64,000 bases of DNA from Lucinisca nassula (GCA_963580285.1 OY757026.1:50319143-50383142); one strand, 5' to 3'; counted from the first letter of the stretch, positions 23,009 through 36,199 are shown. The notes: generated by a model not told the origin, from the letters alone. Numbers and translations: made by a program.

Positions 23009-23345
23009 TACAGTGGAACTTCAATGGCTTGACCCCTTTGGGACCTCAAAAATCTGTTCGAGACAGGGGTAGTTCGAGCCATTGAGGGTTACTGGCAGGA
23101 GGCATAACGAGATAATTTTTGACATCTTTTCGGTGTTCTATAATGAAAATGTATGCTGTGTGTACTCATTAGAATCGCCTCATCGAGGCGATTCTAATGA
23201 GTACACACAACATACATTTGCAAGATAAAAAACTTGAATCTCCACTTTTTGTTATGTAGAGGATTTCCCTAGGGACTCAAGAATGAGTTCGACTCAGCCA
23301 TGGTAAACGAGCCATCGGTGTTTGAGCCATCGAAGTTCTACTGTA
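23009..23345 (+). mobile_element. MITE family F, copy 4
   Basis: TA-bounded, CAGTGGAACTTCAATGGCTT / CATCGAAGTTCTACTG ends and a near-perfect GAATCGCC..GGCGATTC central hairpin. Confidence 0.85.
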
Positions 23346-23434
23346 CTTTGCAGGTGACCCACTACATTCATACTTTCATGAACAACAGAAAAATAAAATT
23401 CAACCTGTCACTATGATTAGCCCTGAGTTTGTTC

Positions 23435-23755
23435 AAGTTAAGGTTTTATGTCCGTGTCAACACTATTGAGGTCATTTTGGAGACACTACTTCCAATTCTG
23501 TGGGACTTTTACCCTATACTGAGATGAAATGACATCTCAAGCCCTGTGGCCCAAAGAAACTGCTAAGGTTTATATAACTAGGTACTTGCATCACTTTGGT
23601 CGGCAGGCTTAGACCTTCTACGCGGTGCAGACTTAGACCTTCTAAGCTGTTTACCAGTACCCATGCTTGATTGGTTTCAGCTCTGCACAGAAGTACCATG
23701 CAGCCCAATCTATTTCTCCAAGCCCCAATAGGCGAGGCTGCTTGAATTACCTTTA
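23435..23755 (+). repeat. SINE-like family D copy
   Basis: Full-length relative of 6784-7095 (GGTCATTTTGGAGACACTAC ... AAGCCCCAATAGGCGAGG). Confidence 0.7.
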
Positions 23756-23764
23756 TCCCTAACA

Positions 23765-24960
23765 AGAATTCCGCAGAAGGCGGCGTCGCACCTGCTAGGG
23801 GCAAAAGTCACAGAATGTAGCTATTAAATAAGTAAATTTCATTCTTAGCAGTTGATAGTTGATGTACAATGTGTCAAAGTCACTTGACCATAAAAATAAA
23901 GGCCATGGTCACCAGGTAACGGTCGGGCCAAATCAGTACATCGAGGAGAAGCGCTAGGAAAGGTTTGGTGGTTGTAGGCCATTTATTTTAACACATATTG
24001 AACATTGACGTAAAATGTGTTAAAGTCACTAGAGTGCATAATATAGGTAAAGGTCACCAGGTCAAGGTACCCACAGAGTCAGTAAATGCAGGAGAAGCAC
24101 TATGCAAGGTTTGGTGGTTATGGGCCTTATAGTTAAGAAGATATGGAACGTCGACCTAAAATGTTTAAAAGTCAGTGGAGTGCGAAAAATAGGTCATGGT
24201 CACCAAGTCAAGGTACCTGCACAGTCAGTACATCCAGGAGAACCACTATGCAAGATTTGGTGGTTGCAGGCATTTTATTTGAGAAGATCTGGAACATTGA
24301 CGTAAATTGTGTCAAAGTCACTGGAGGGCAAAATATAGGTCAAGGTCAGCAGGTCAAAGTACCTGCAGAGTCAGAACATTTAGGAGCAGCAGTATGCAAG
24401 ATTTGATGGTTGTAAGCCTTTTATTTGCGGAGATCTGGAACTTCGACGTAAAATGTGTCAAAGTCACTACAGCGTAAAATATAGGTCAAGGTCACCACGT
24501 CAAGGTACCTGCAGAGTCAGTACATCTAGGCGAAACACTACCCAAGATTTGATGGTGTGGGCCTTTTATTTGAGAAGATCTGGAACATCAATGTAATTTG
24601 TGTCAAAGTCAGTGGAGCATATAATATAGGTCAAGGTCACCAGGTCAAGGTGCTTGCCTAGTCAGGAGCTCAGGGTGATGCTTCATGAAAGGTTTGATGG
24701 TTGTTTAGTCTTATAGTTGATTACAATACAAACTTCGACGTAATGTAGAACTTCGACGTAATGGTCAACGTCACTGGAGCGCAAAATATAGGTCAAAGTC
24801 ACCAAGTCAAGCTGCGTACAAAGTCAGAAGGTCAGGCAGATGCTTCATGTAAAGTTTGATGGTAGCTGAGGTTTGTAGTTGACTTAAATAAGAACTCTGG
24901 CGTAAATGTCGAACTTCGATGTAAATGTTAACAGACGGGGCGGGGTAAAATGACATCTAT
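23765..24960 (+). mobile_element. Element with ~146-bp tandem core (GTGTCAAAGTCACTGGAGCG)
   Basis: Starts AACAAGAATTCCGCAGAAGGCGGCGTCGCACC (family K type start) and contains about seven repeats with GTGTCAAAGTCACT at about 23872, 24019, 24309, 24456 and 24600, each followed by TATAGGTCAAGGTCACCAGG. Probably a family K relative with an expanded core. Confidence 0.7.
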
Positions 24961-25730
24961 GTAACAAGAGGGCCATGATGGCCCTGGATCGCTCACCTGA
25001 TCCATATGATAGAGTAACAAGTGGGCCTCAGGGAGGGCCATTATTGACCCCAGGGCTACAATGTGCATAATGTTAAGGAAGGATAAAGAGGTGAAGCTTC
25101 ATACCAAATATCAACAAAGGCTATAATTTGAACAATCTTGGCAAAGGTCCACTAGATGAAGCTACACACCAAATATCAAAGACCTGGGCCTTGGGGTTTC
25201 AGAGAAGAAGATTTTTTAAAGATATTCCCTACATTAGCCTATGTAAAACCAAATGGCCCCGGAGCGGGGGCATTTTTGGCCTCAGGGCCATAATTTAAAC
25301 AATCTTGATAGAGGTCCACTAGATGAAGCTTCGCACCAAATATCAAAGACCTGGGCCTTGCTGTTTCAGAGAAGAAAATTTTCAAAGATTATCTCTATAT
25401 ATAAGTCTATGTAAAACCAAAGGGCCCCGGGGTGGGGGATATAATTTGAACAATCTTGGTAGAGGTCCACTAGATGAAGCTCCATACCAAATATCAAAGG
25501 CACAGGCCTAGTGGTTTCAGAGAAGAAGATTTTTAAAGATTTCCCTATTTAAGTCTGTGTAAAACCAAAGGGTCTCGGGGCGGGGGCATTTTTGGCCCCA
25601 GGGCTAATAGCCTATAATTTGAACAATCTTGATAGAGGTCCACTAGATGAAATTTTCCACCAAATATCAAAGACCTAGGCCTTGTGGTTTCACAGAAGAA
25701 GATTTTTGAAGATTTTCCCTATATAAAGTA

Positions 25731-26241
25731 GAAGTAAAACAAAGATCAGGAATCGATACAATTAACTTACTCCACCCATCAAAGACACCAAAGGGAAAGA
25801 AATACAAATATTAAGCGACCAGACCATAATGGAAACCTAAACAAAAGAAGGCCATAAGGACAGTTACTTTCCAAAAAAATGGCCATATGGCCATCCAAAA
25901 TTAAAAGACACAAGTGATACACACAGTAAGTAACAAACAACAACATGAATAAATCGCCACAGAAGAACCGCCTTGGAACGGTCAGTGGAAAGATTTCCAC
26001 TGGGGGGCTTAAATCTATTTTACATGGCCACAATCCTCGCCCTTACTTCCGCCGCGATTTAGACAAATAATTTGTTCAGTCCGCATGAAGGCCTCCTAAC
26101 TCATCAGTGCAACATCTCCGTGAACACAAATAATCAAAGAACCACAGAGGTGAGACAATGGTGAGGACTCAACAGCAAGAAACCACTGAAATGCTGGAGC
26201 AAAAGAAAACCAACAGTTAGACTCTAAAAGTTATAAGTCTA
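25731..26241 (-). mobile_element. Family L element inserted in the array, with TATAA duplication
   Basis: It interrupts an array unit. The left flank CCCTATATAA and right flank TATAAGTCTATG share TATAA, an apparent 5-bp TSD. The body contains GATCAGGAATCGATACAATT, GGACAGTTACTTTCC, AACCGCCTTGGAACGGTCAG and AATCGATTT-type blocks shared with 11020-11375, 37485-37725, 42530-43045 and 54872-55060. Confidence 0.75.
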
Positions 26242-26898
26242 TGTAAAACCAAAGGGCCCCCGAGACAGGGGCGTTTTTGGTCTCAGGGCTATAATTTGAA
26301 CAATCTTGGCAGAGGTCCACTAAATGAAGCTTCATACCAAATATCAAAGACCTAGGCCTTCTGGTTTCAGAGAAGAAAATTTTTCAAGATTTTCCCTATA
26401 TAAGTCTATGTAATACCAAAGGGCCGCGGAGTGGGGCATTTATGGCCCCAGGGCTATAATTTGAACAATCTTGGTAGAGGTCCACAAGATGAAGCTTCAT
26501 ACCAAATATCAAAGACCTAGGCCTTGTGGTTTCAGAGAAGAAGATTTTTAAAGATTTTCCCTATATAAGTCTATGTAAAACCAAAGGGCCCCGAGGCGGG
26601 GGCATTTTTGGTCTCAGGGCTATAATTGAACAATTTTGGTAGAGGTCTACTAGATGAAGCTTCATACCAAATATCAAAGACCTAGGCCTTGTGGTTTCCG
26701 AGAAGAAGATTTTTCAAGATTTTCCCCTCTATAAGCCCATGTAAAACCAAAAGGCCCCGGGGTGGGGTCATTTTTGGCCCCAGCACTATAATTTGAACAA
26801 TATTGGTAGGGGTCAACCAGATGAAGCTTCATACCAAATAACAAAGACCTGGGCCTTGCGGTTTCAGAGAAGAAGATTATTAAAGATTTTCCCTATAT

Positions 26899-26917
26899 AA
26901 GGGGGGGGGGGGGGGGG
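26899..26917 (+). repeat. Poly-G tract
   Basis: About 19 consecutive G. Similar tracts occur at about 27878-27903, 28379-28398 and 29648-29689 (the last about 30 G, then GTGGGTGGG), all at the same place in the ~166-bp unit. Confidence 0.9.
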
Positions 26918-27863
26918 TAACTGGGCCTTGTGGGGTGAAGCTTCATACCAAATATCAAAAACATGGGCCTAACAGTTTCAGAGAAGAAATTTTTTAAAGA
27001 TTTTCCCTATATAAGTCTATGTAAAACCAAAGGGCCCCGGAGCGGGAGCATTTTTGGCCCCAGGGCAATAATTTGAACAATCTTGGTAGGGGTCCACTAG
27101 GTGAAGCTTCATACCAAATATCAAAGACCTGGGCCCTGTGGTTTCAGAAAAGAAGATTTTTTAAGAGTTTCCCTATATAAGCCATGTAAAACCAAAGGGC
27201 CCCAGAGCCGGGGCATTTTTTGCCCCAGCACTTTAATTTGAACAATCTTGGTAGGGGTCCACTAGGTGACGCTTCATACCAAATATCAAAGACCTGAGCC
27301 TAGCGGTTTCAGAGAAGAAGGTTTTTAAAGATTTTCCTTATATAAGCCCATGTAAAACCCAAAGGCCCCAGGGCGGGGGCATTTTTGGCCCCAGCACTAT
27401 AATTTGAACAATATTGGTAGGGGTCCACCAGATGAAGCTTCATACCAAATATCAAAGACCTGGGCCTTGCGGTTTCAGAGAAGATTATTAAAGATTTTCC
27501 CTATATAAGCCCATGTAAAACAAAAGGGCCCCGGGGCGGGGGTATTTTTGGCCCCAGCAATATAATTTGAACAATCTTGGTAGGGGTCCACTAGATGAAG
27601 CTTCATACCAAATATCAAAGACCTGGGCCTTGCGGTTTCAGAGAAGAAAATTTTTAAAGATTTTCCATAAATAAGTCTATGTAAAACCAAAGGGCCCTGG
27701 AGCGGGGGCATTTTTGGCCCCAGGGCTATAATTTGAATAATCTTGGTAGGGGTCCACTAGGTGAAGCTTCATATCGAATATCAAAGACCTGGGCCTTGCA
27801 GTTTCAGAGATGAAGATTTTTAAAGATTTTCCCTACATAAGCCCATGTAACACCAAAAGGCCC

Positions 27864-27894
<31 letters not shown>

Positions 27895-28659
27895 GGGGGG
27901 GGGGCTGGGCCTTATGGGGTGAAGCTTCATACCAAATATCAAAGACAAGGGCCTTACAGTTTCAGAGAAGAAAATTTTTAAAGATTTTCCCTATATTAGC
28001 CATTGTAAAACCAAAGGGCCCCAGGGCGGGGCCATTTTTGGCCCCAGCACTATAATTTGAACAATCTTGGTAGGGGTCCGCTAGGTAAAGCTTCATACCA
28101 AATATCAAAGACCTGAGCCTAGCGGTTTCAGAGAAGAAGATTTTTAAAGATTTTCCCTATATAAGCCCATGTAAAACCAAAAGGCCCCGGGTTGGGGGCA
28201 TTTTTGGCCCCAGGGCCTTGGCCTTGTGGGGTGAAGCTTCATACCAAATATCAAAGACATGGGCCTTACAGTTTCATACCAAATATCAAAGACCTGGGCC
28301 TAGTGGTTTCAGAGAAGAAGATATTTAAAGATTTTCCCTATATAAGCCCGTGTAAAACCAAAAGGCCCTGCTGGGGCGGGGGGCGGGGGGGGGGGGGGTT
28401 CTTGGACCTTGTGGGGTGAAGCTTCATACCAAATATCAAAGACAAGGGCATTACGGTTTCAGAGAAGAAGATTTTTAAAGATTTTCCCTATATAAGCTCA
28501 TGTAAAACCAAAGGGCCCCAGAGCAGGGGCATTTTTGGCCCCAGCACTATAATTTGAACAATCTTGGTAGGGGTCCAGTAGATGAAGCCTCATACCAAAT
28601 ATCAAAGACCTGGGCCTTGCGGTTTCAGAGAAGAAGATTTTTCAAGATTTTCCATATAT

Positions 28660-28982
28660 ACCGTATTCGCCCTAATTACCGCACATGCTCCTATAAGCGC
28701 ACACCAAAGCTATTTTTGAAAAGGAAATGCATAAGAGCACACTTTACAGTAGCCCCCTGTCGAAGTTCTCACAGTAAATCTATAAAAACTTGCTGTTTCA
28801 TCAACAGTGAAGGCAATGCTTAAGTATCCTTTTCTTTCCCAATATATATCAGTATGCATCATCTCGGAAGCTATTGTTTTCGTATCAAGTGTGCGCTAAT
28901 TAGGTAGATTTTTCAACACGATTTTTTTTACACAATTTTGAAAAAACTAAGCACACGGTGCGGTAATTAGGGCGAATACGGT
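28660..28982. mobile_element. MITE with 25-bp TIRs (ACCGTATTCGCCCTAATTAC)
   Basis: The left end ACCGTATTCGCCCTAATTAC(CGCAC) is the exact complement of the right end (GTGCG)GTAATTAGGGCGAATACGGT. It is inserted in an array unit at TATATA. TA-flanked ends suggest a Tc1/mariner-type target. There is no coding sequence. Confidence 0.88.
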
Positions 28983-31900
28983 TAGTCTATGTAAAACCAA
29001 AGGGCCCCGGAGCAGGGGCATTTTTGGCCCTAGGGCTATAATTTGAACAAACAACCATGGTTAAGGTCCACTAGGTGAAGCTTCATACCAAATATCAAAG
29101 ACCTGGGCCTTGCGGTTTCAGAGAAGAAGTTTTTTTAAGATTTTCCCTGTATAAGCCCATGTAAAACCAAAAGGCCCTGGGGCGTGGGAGGGGGAACCTG
29201 GGCCTTGTGGGGTGAAGCTTCATACCAAATATCAAAGACATGGGCCTTGCGGTTTCAGAGAAAATTTTTTTAAAGATTTTCGCTATATAAGCCCATGTAA
29301 AACCAAAGGGCCCCAGAGCGGGGGCATTTTTTGCCCCAGCACTATAATTTGAACAATCTTGGTAGGGTCCACTAGGTGAAGCTTCATACCACATATCAAA
29401 GACCTGGGCCTAGCAGTTTTAGAGAAGAAGATTTTTAAAGATTTTCCCTGTATAAGCCCATGTAAAATCAAAGGGCCCCGGGGCAGGGGGCATTTTTGGC
29501 CCCAGGGCTATAATTTGAACAATTTTGGTAGGGGTCCACTAGGTGAAGCTTCATACCAAATATCAAAGACCTGGGCCTAGCGGTTTTAGAGAAGAAGATT
29601 TTTAAAGATTTTCCCTGTATAAGCCCATGCAAAATCAAAGGGCCCCAGGTGGGGGGGGGGGGGGGGGGGGGGGGGGGGGTGGGTGGGCATTTTTGGCTTC
29701 AGGGCTATAATTTGAACAATCTTGGTAGGGGTCCACTAGGTGAAGCTTCATACCAAATATCAAAGACCAGGGCCTTGCGGTTTCAGAGAAGAAAATTTTA
29801 AAAGATTTTCCCTATATAAGCCCATGTTAAACCAAAGGGCCCCATAGTGGGGGGCATTTTTGGCCCCAGCACTATAATTTGAACAATCTTGGTAGGGGTC
29901 CACTAGATGAAGCTTCATACCAAATATCAAAGACCTGGGTCTTGCCGTTTCAGAGAAGAAGATTTTTTAAGATTTTCCCTATATAAGCCCATGTAAAACC
30001 AAAGGGACCCGGGGCTGGGGCATTTATTGGCCCCAGCACTATAATTTGAACAATCTTGGTAGGGGTCCACTAGATGAAGCTTTATACCAAATATCAAAGA
30101 CCAGGGCCTTACGGTTTCAGAGAAGAAGATTTTTAAAGATCTTCCCTATATAAGCCCATGTAAAACCCAAGGGCCCCGGAGCGGGGGCATTTTTGGCCCC
30201 AGCACTACAATTTGAACAATCTTGGTGGGGGTCCACTAGATGAAGCTTCATACCAAATATCAAAGACCTGGGCCTTGCGGTTTCAGAGAAGAAAATTTTA
30301 AAAGATTTTCCCTATGTAAGCCCATGTTAAACCAAAGGGCCCCGCAGCAGGGGCATTTTTGGCCCCAGCACTATAATTTGAACAATCTTGGTAGGGGTCC
30401 ATTAGATGAAGCTTCATACCAAATATCAAAGACCTGGGCCTTGCAGTTTCAGAGAATAAGATTTTTTAAGATTTTCCCTATATAAGCCCATGTAAAAACC
30501 AAAGGGCCCCGGGGCGGGGGCATTTTTGGCCCCAGAACAATAATTTGAACAATTTTGGTAGGGGTCCACTAGATAAAGCTTCATACCAAATATCAAAGAC
30601 CTGGGCCTTAGGGTTTCAGAGAAGAAGATTTTTAAAGATCTTCCCTATATAAGCCCATGTAAAACCAAAGGGCCCTGGAGCGGGGGCATTTTTGGCCCCA
30701 GCACTATAATTTGAACAATCTTGGTAGGGGTCCACTAGTTGAAGCTTCATGCCAAAGATCAAAGACCTGGGCCTTGCTGTTTCAGAGAAGAAGATTTTTA
30801 AAGATTTTCCCTATATTAGCCTTTGTAAAATCAAAGGGGCCCAGGGCGGGGGCATTTTTGGCCCCAGCACTATAATTTGAACAATCTTGGTAGGGGTCCA
30901 CTAGATGTAGCTTCAGACCAAATATCAAAGACCTGGGCCTATCGGTTTCAGAGAAGAAGATTTTTAAAGATTTTCCCTATATAAGCCAATGTAAAACCAA
31001 TGGGCCCCGGAGCGGGGGCATTTTTGGCCCCAGCACTATAATTTGAACAATCTTGGTAGGGGTCCACTAGATGAAGCTTCATACCAAATATCAAAGACCT
31101 GGGCCTTGCGGTTTCAGAGAAGAAAATTTTTGAAAGATTTTCCCTATGTAAGCCCATGTTAAACCAAAGGGCCCCTGAGCGGGGGCATTTTTGGCCCCAG
31201 CACTATAATTTGAACAATCTTGGTAGGGGTCCACTAGGTGAAGCTTCATACCAAATATCAAAGACCTGGGCCTTGCAGTTTCAGAGAAGAAGATTTTTTA
31301 AGATTTTCCCTATATAAGCCCATGTAAAACCAAAGGGCCCCGGGGCGGGGGCATTTTTGGCCCCAGCACTATAATTTGAACAATCTTGGTAGGGGTCCAC
31401 TAGATGAAGCTTCATACCAAATATCAAAGACCTGGGCCTTGCGGTTTCAGAGAAGAAGATTTTTAAAGATCTTCCCTATATAAGCCCATGTAAAACCAAA
31501 GGGCCCCGGAGCGGGGGCATTTTTGGCCCCAGCACTATAATTTGAACAATCTTGGTAGGGGTCCACTAGTTGAAGCTTCATACCAAATATCAAAGACCTG
31601 GGCCTTGCGGTTTCAGAGAAGAAGATTTTTAAAGATTTTCCCTATATTAGCCCATGTAAAATCAAAGGGGCCCGGGGCGGGGGCATTTTTGGCCCCAGCA
31701 CTATAATTTGAACAATCTTGGTAGGGGTCCACTAGATGTAGCGTCAGACCAAATATCAAAGACCTGGGCCTTACGGTTTCAGAGAAGAAGATTTTTAAAG
31801 ATTTTCCCTATATAAGCCCATGTAAAACCAAAGGGCCCCGGAGCGGGGGCATTTTTGGCCCCAGCACTATAATTTGAACAATCTTGGTAGGGGTCCACCA

Positions 31901-32387
31901 GATGAAGCTTCAGACCAAATATCAAAGACCTGGGCCTTACGGTTTCAGAGAAGAAGATTTTTAAAGATTTTCCCGATATAAGCCCATGTAAACCAAAGGG
32001 CCCCGGAGCGGGGGCATTTTTGGCCCCAGCACTATAATTTGAACAATCTTGGTAGGGGTCCACTAGATGAAGCTTCATACCAAATATCAAAGACCTGGGC
32101 CTTGTGGTTTCAGAGAAGAAGATTTTTTAAGTTTTTGGTGAAAAAAATCTATTTTTGGCCCCAAAGACCTAGATGTGCAACGGACCGGAACCATTTGAAC
32201 AACTTTGAAAGGGGACCACCTAAGGATCATTCCTGTGAAGTTTGGTCAAAATCCGATCAGTGGTTTAGGAGGAGATGTCGTTTAAAGAAATTGTTTACGG
32301 ACGCACGGACGCACTGACGCACGACGGACGAAAAGTGATCCCATAAGCTCACCTCGTCACTACGTGACGGTGAGCTAAAAATCGTAC

Positions 32388-32552
32388 CTGTCGTACTGTT
32401 AGATCATTGTCTTCTTTACTGATCATCAGTCTGTAAGCTTTGCCTGGTTGAAACTGGAATTTACTGTCAAACAACATATCCACATCGGAACCACAGTCTG
32501 ACCGAAAACTGATGGCGTAGTTGATTCCATTTTGGCGGAAAAATTCAGTTTT
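32388..32552 (-). CDS. SLC15-like exon g: extracellular domain
   Basis: Acceptor TATTTTTCAG precedes AAAACTGAATTTTTC and the exon ends GTACGACAG before gtacga. It has 55 codons in phase 0: KTEFFRQNGINYAISFRSDC, GSDVDMLFDSKFQFQPGKAY, RLMISKEDNDLTVRQ. PGKAYRLMI is reminiscent of the short conserved strand in SLC15 extracellular domains. The donor is non-consensus (gtacga), and the 3' hairpin of pearl-like element 3 begins only about 11 bp into the intron. Confidence 0.85.
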
Positions 32553-32611
32553 CTGAAAAATAGTGTGTTCAAGACTGTTCATAATCATAATAATGAAAGT
32601 TAATTTATTTA

Positions 32612-32977
32612 TACAGGCGAACTATAATGGCTTGAACACCTGTGGGACCACGAAAATCTGTTCGAGACAGGGGTAGTTTGAGTCACTGAGGGTTACTGCC
32701 AGAGTCACTGAGGGTTACTGCCAGAAGTCATAGCTGGGTTAATTTTTGGACATCTTTTCCATGTTCTATAATAAAAATTGTGCTGTGTGTACTCATTAGA
32801 ATCGCCTCATTGAGGCGAATCTAATGAGTACACACAGCATATATTGGAAAGATAAAAGTCGAAAAATCTCCTTAATTAACCCATACTATTTTTATGAAGA
32901 GAAATTCCCCACAGACTCAAGAACGGATTTGATGGTAAACGAGCCATTGGTGTTTGAGCCATCAAAGTTCTACTATA
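32612..32977 (+). mobile_element. MITE family F, copy 5
   Basis: Diverged copy with a 20-bp duplication (GAGTCACTGAGGGTTACTGC repeated at 32677-32720) and the ACTCATTAGAATCGCCTCAT hairpin. Confidence 0.8.
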
Positions 32978-32989
32978 TACATTTTACAA

Positions 32990-33785
32990 AAACCTCCTTA
33001 TTCAATAATGAACATGATTTTATCCTTGTAACTTATGCCACAGAGAACATGACTCACATGTGTGAATATAAATACTGCATATGAACCAGGATCTTGTGAT
33101 CTTGAAAATGAGGACAACTCTTGTATAACAAGAAAAATGCCTAATGGCATTATGGGCGGGTTTTTCAGTACCCCTTTGATGTCAGTAAAGCTGCAACCTG
33201 CAAGAGTTGGCAGAAGGCAACATAGCTTGCCTATAGGGGCCTAGGTTGAACAGGTTATCCAACTGTTGTATAAAAAGTCAACATTAGGCATTTGCTGTCC
33301 TCCTAATGAATTAAATACTATAATGTTATTAATCAAGTAATTTTGTACTAGCATAGTTACAGGTCCGAGGTCTGCTGTATTGGCCCGAGGCCTTTATTAA
33401 TCAAGTAATTTCATATTGGCCCGGTTACAGGTCTGCTGTACTGGCTCAAGGCTCTGCATATTAGGTATTTTTTTGGCAACAGACATTTTAAAATATTATT
33501 CTAATTTTCCTGTTTTTTCCCAGAAAATAGGATTTGATATCTCATGCAAATTGTCTCCTTTGCATGAGATGTCAAGTCCCGTTTCCAAAGAAAAATAATA
33601 AGAATGTCAACAATTTGTCGTCTGCTGAGTTAACTTGGAAGGTGGAAAAGGTTTATTGCCTTGAAATATAGCAATGGGACTGGACTGCAAGTTTTGTACA
33701 GCCCTTCCGTAATCTGGTGCTCTTCAATGCTGATATCCATGTGACTATCACTGATTTATAGGAAATCCAGGTAACCGTTATTAAT
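32990..33785. other. Intron stretch with no recognised gene
   Basis: Only weak internal repeats (TATTAATCAAGTAATTT with GGTCCGAGGTCTGCTGTA / GGCCCGAGGCC near 33335-33460) and a small inverted repeat TATCTCATGCAAA..TTTGCATGAGATG at 33538-33571. Confidence 0.5.
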
Positions 33786-33798
33786 GGGCCCCTGGGAC

Positions 33799-36192
33799 TA
33801 GGGATGTAATGATAGTCAGAAAATGACTATTGCAATACTATTGACATTGCAGGAAGAACCATTGCGATACTATTACTATTGCTGACTACTATTGCAATAC
33901 TATTGAGATACTATTGCCTGAAAGATATTTCTTGTTTTAAAAGAAAATAAAAACTTTTCAAACCGTCAACTGTTTTTCTGAATGTATAATCTGCATAAAA
34001 AAAATACAAGACAATTTACACAGAGGGACAACTGCTGCATACTACTGTTTGCTTTTCTGCCTGTCCCTACAAGAGGAAACAGCTCCCCAGGAGCATCTTT
34101 TTCCTTTCAAGTGTAAATCATCTTGGAGACTCATTTCAATAGAAATTGCCAAATACATGTATCACTTCACAGTGAGAATGCACCATCAGGTTCTTAATCA
34201 AAATAAAATATATTTGGACCCAAATTTTCCCCAACAAACATTTATAAATATAATCTAAGGTTTCTATCAAGTTTTAAGTACAATAACTTTATTTCTGTAC
34301 GGCTTTAGTGTGGAAATATGGTAGAAAATACTATAGTTGTCACGGTCAATAACGATCCTTTCTCAAGTTAATTGCAGACATGTCATAATAGCTTATCCAA
34401 TTAGTAATTAAAGATACAATAATATAAACTCATTTAGCTTGACATGCATGATTAACACGAGCTGCAGCCGATATACTCAAAAGATTAAAATTGTTAGCTT
34501 AGCGAGAAAAGAGAATAAAGATTGCAGCTTAATTTATAATTATATGATCTAGCCACAAGACGACTCATCCATCCAAAACGAACCCAAACTTTCAAACCCG
34601 CCCTACAAGCAAATTCAAAGCAAACATCAAAATTTTCCGCCATCCAAATCGCCATAAAATCCACCGTTCACAAACCATCGTTACCGTTTTTCTGCTAGCG
34701 ATCGGTAAATGACGTCATCCGACCCCATCAACCCCACATGTGTTTGATATCATTGTTTTATTTTATTGGGGCATATTTCTTTCATGAAAAAAACGTTGTT
34801 TGGAACCAGTAAAAAATATTTTCTCGATAGATAAACGGTTGTGAACAAAGGTGGATAGAAAACTGCGCCCTGCTCCCAACTTAACCCCGGAAATAACTCC
34901 AGACTTATCCCCGGAAGCTCCGTGTCAATCACCAACAACAGCATACGGATGTGTTTAGACAAACTAAAGCATTAGACTTTTCCCGCCAAGGGTCTGCTAT
35001 TTGGCACCAAAACATAACCATTCAAGAGACAGTAGAATAGTCCATTTTTATCTCACATACATATACCTTTAGATATATCATATTGCTAATCGTCTTAGGA
35101 TAGATTAAATCCTTCTCACATTGATTGTGGATTATATTTCATGATTAATGGATATTATATAGATTTTTCGATAGCGCCGGAGGCTTGCGTTTACAGTGTA
35201 TAGTAGAAAAGACTGGTCCATGACAAACACAGTCGGCGTTTATAACACGATTCGATTAACTAACACGGTCCGTTTGTTGGACCGGTCAGAGTTCTGTGTT
35301 GTAATGGGGTTGGAGTTGTAATTGTTTTCTAGTGGGGTATTTCCATGTGCATATTTTTTTAAAACACTGTGTCCAAGATTTAAAATTAATTCCCCGGCTT
35401 TATAAACATGTCTGGATGCTCAAATTATTAACGTTCTTTGCAAGACGACACGCATTTCATTTCATTTGATGTCTGCTATTGACAAAATAAGAATCCTCTA
35501 AAACATCAACCAGAACAATATTTTGCACCTTTTGAAGCGGTAGTGACATGTGCAGACTTCCCATGCTTCACGTGCTTATGTGGGCGGCACCCTTTGATAA
35601 GAAATACCGTTGTGTAAACACGCATTAATTAATCATCTCTTTTCTTATCACTGGCTTACAGACAGCTTGCAGATTAGCGTAATCAAAATATGCGTGGTCA
35701 TCCGTGTCAATTATTTCGAAAGGAATTAACACCAAAGTGTTTACTGTTGAAATGTGCTTCAGAAAGCTGAAAATTACCCGTTCAATGAAGGAATTTTCAG
35801 TGTGCTGACATTGGGTGTAACGTGGATAATGCATAACAAATATGATGCATAAACACCGTGTACCTGTAGGCTACCGCCAAATCGCGATTCGGCTGAAATT
35901 TTATTGCCCCTTTAGCTTGCGACAAGCAGCCGTTGACCCCCACTGATACAGTAGATTATTGGATTATAATTAGGAAAATATACAGTTTAACGCTTTACCG
36001 GGTACAAAAATGAAAACAACTTCGGGAATTATCTGGAAAAAAAACTTGAGATATAGAAAACTATCAAAACTATCAATAGTTCAAAACACTATCGGCGATG
36101 GTCATCGATGTTTAACTTTACCATCAATGCAGTACCATCGGCCCAGTGCCTATCGCAATGCATCGATAGTCTGATGCATCGTTACACGCCTA
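33799..36192. mobile_element. hAT-like non-autonomous transposon inserted in a SINE
   Basis: The left end TAGGGATGTAATGAT and right end ATCGTTACACGCCTA (inverted TAGGCGTGTAACGAT) match the YAGGGGTGTAACGAT ends common in animal hAT elements. Flanking octamers are CCTGGGAC (33791-33798) and CTTGGGAC (36193-36200), 7 of 8 identical, as expected for an 8-bp hAT TSD. Joining the flanks restores the head of a family B SINE (GGGCCCCTGGGACCTAATGG). No transposase frame is visible in the 2.4 kb, so this is a deleted or non-autonomous copy. Confidence 0.82.
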
Positions 36193-36199
36193 CTTGGGA

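Larger units (their letters stand above)
24963..32376 (+). mobile_element. Pearl/HINE-like element 3 (7.4 kb)
   Basis: It starts AACAAGAGGGCCATGATGGC..TCGCTCACCTGA and ends with the AGCTCACC..GGTGAGCT hairpin at 32346-32376. The core (25090-32130) has about 38 units of ~166 bp with ACCAAATATCAAAGACCTGG, GGTTTCAGAGAAGAAGATTT and CATTTTTGGCCCCAGCACTA; adjacent units from 29000 to 32100 are very similar. Inserted within are a family L element (25731-26241) and a TIR MITE (28660-28982). Short frames of 60-100 codons in the core are unit by-products. Confidence 0.85.

Noticed and set aside
25323..32317. Open frames of 60-103 codons in the second array (both strands)
   Set aside because: Same reason: the ~166-bp unit is open for short stretches; no selection on a frame is apparent and units differ by indels.
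34049..34962. Transposase remnants in the hAT-like element
   Set aside because: The 69-70-codon frames show no hAT dimerisation motif or catalytic motif that I recognise.
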